Source: Xanthobacteraceae bacterium (lineage in GTDB: Bacteria > Pseudomonadota > Alphaproteobacteria > Rhizobiales > Xanthobacteraceae). Taken from it: a stretch of 64,000 nt of DNA. The notes under the pieces were generated by a model that worked only from the letters and a program-made list of their open reading frames with translations, was not told the origin of the DNA and searched no databases. Made by a program: the position numbers and the translations under genes. Positions 63,234 through 64,000 of this stretch are shown here, one piece after another (positions within the stretch are counted from its first letter, which is position 1; every line of letters starts with the position of its first letter). Location of the stretch: the NCBI GenBank assembly GCA_019745775.1, contig JAIESR010000003.1, positions 62,001 to 126,000 of the forward strand, written 5' to 3'.

Positions 63234-64000
63234 TTACTCGGCCTTCATGCCGCTGGCCTTGACGACCTTCTCCCATTTGGCCATTTCCGACGCCATGAAG
63301 GCGGCGAACTCGGCCTGGCTCATCTGGAGCACGTCCGCGCCTTCCTTGGCGAACGCTTCCAGCACCGGCTTCGCGGTCTGCACCGCCGCGATTTCCTTGC
63401 GCAACCGGTCGACGACCGCCTGCGGCACGCCAGCCGGCGCTACGATGCCCCACCAATTGGTGGCCTCGTAGCCCGGGACGCCGGCTTCCGCGATGGTCGG
63501 AACGCCCGGCAGGATCGGGCTCGGCTTGGTGCCGCCGACGCCGAGCGGGCGGAGCTTGCCCGACTGGATCTGCGGCGTGGTCTGCACCAGCGAGGAGAAC
63601 ATCACGGGGTTATGGCCGGCGACCACGTCGATCATGGCCGGGCCGCCGCCCTTGAACGGCACGTGCAGGAACTTCACGCCGGTCTGAACTTCGAACAGCG
63701 CGCCGCCGAGATGCTGGAAGCTGCCGACGCCGGCGGAGGCCCAGCCGACCTTGCCCGGGGATTTCTTGGCAAGCTCGATCAGCTCTTTGACGTTCTTGGC
63801 CTGATAGCTCGGATTGACCACCAGCACATTCGGCCCGGAGGCGAGCGCCGCGATCGGCGTGAACGACTTGATCGGGTCATAGCGGCCCTTGAGGTCGTAG
63901 AGCCACGGGTTGACCGCATGCGCGATCGAAATGATCGCCAGGGTGTAGCCGTCCTTCGGTGCCTGCGAAGCAAGCTCGGTGCCGATGACACCGCCGGCGC
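63234..64000 (-). CDS. Second TctC paralogue, N-terminus off the right edge
   Basis: The stop is at 63234 and the frame stays open to the window edge, with about 255 residues visible. VNPWLYDLKGRYDPIKSFTP, ASAGVGSFQHLGGALFEVQT, FKGGGPAMIDVVAGHNPVMFSSLV, NWWGIVAPAGVPQAVVDRL and the end KWEKVVKASGMKAE parallel the downstream tctC closely. The signal peptide is beyond the window. A tandem duplication, with likely divergence in ligand, is inferred. Confidence 0.92.
   Translation of the reverse strand, partial: AGGVIGTELASQAPKDGYTLAIISIAHAVNPWLYDLKGRYDPIKSFTPIAALASGPNVLVVNPSYQAKNVKELIELAKKSPGKVGWASAGVGSFQHLGGALFEVQTGVKFLHVPFKGGGPAMIDVVAGHNPVMFSSLVQTTPQIQSGKLRPLGVGGTKPSPILPGVPTIAEAGVPGYEATNWWGIVAPAGVPQAVVDRLRKEIAAVQTAKPVLEAFAKEGADVLQMSQAEFAAFMASEMAKWEKVVKASGMKAE

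Overview
The window looks like chromosomal DNA of a high-GC alphaproteobacterium of the order Hyphomicrobiales, close to the Bradyrhizobiaceae/Xanthobacteraceae. The support is a serC-type leader RNA before serC-serA, an exact CtrA box before an Omp25-like gene, an alphaproteobacterial RpoH, a MipZ-like ATPase, a single bacterial Ku gene, many palindromic intergenic repeats, and a very large set of TctC/Bug-type solute-binding proteins. The species cannot be fixed from the sequence alone.

Layout. 1-9.8 kb is mostly housekeeping: a 2-hydroxy-acid oxidase cut by the left edge, glmM with a strong hairpin in its leader, a bfd-bfr iron storage pair, two Omp25-like barrels, then serC and serA. 10-14.6 kb has two TctC proteins flanking a ParE-type toxin-antitoxin pair, then a TPR-trypsin protease and its TPR-only paralogue. 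14.9-20 kb has purA, a large one-span membrane protein, and a three-gene minus-strand set (MipZ-like ATPase, coiled-coil protein, small protein). 20.4-29 kb has a Rieske oxygenase, a TctC, a cupin, a second toxin-antitoxin pair whose toxin is broken, rpoH, rluD, and a YjgN-M48 protease pair. 29-31 kb is debris: a frameshifted RidA-like gene, a broken PilZ gene, tandem and dispersed repeats, and a displaced RidA fragment.

An intact tRNA-Glu(CTC) lies at 31056-31131, and its 3' 44 bases recur at 37041-37084. This is the geometry left by integration into a tRNA 3' end. The 6 kb between holds two TctC genes, a CoA-transferase, a frameshifted acyl-CoA dehydrogenase and an SDR. The right-hand copy abuts a molybdenum hydroxylase large subunit with no normal start codon. 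From 39.4 kb come a cNMP-binding/TrxR-like fusion, an RND efflux pair, a DUF4344 protein, a TAXI-like binding protein and a cupin. A minus-strand hyuA-hyuB-racemase-fold-TctC cluster (48.2-54.2 kb) suggests uptake and opening of hydantoin or oxoproline-like rings. The right end has more TctC genes, a Kazal-type secreted protein, Ku, a cytosolic ModA-like protein and the only complete tripartite transporter (TctC-TctC-TctB-TctA).

Ten TctC-type proteins but only one TctAB pair are present. Seven belong to a long subgroup with an 'FYRGKT...HIPGNP' N-terminus and sit beside catabolic genes, suggesting many binding proteins shared among few permeases, or sensing roles. Several genes carry single-base frameshifts; some may be sequencing errors.
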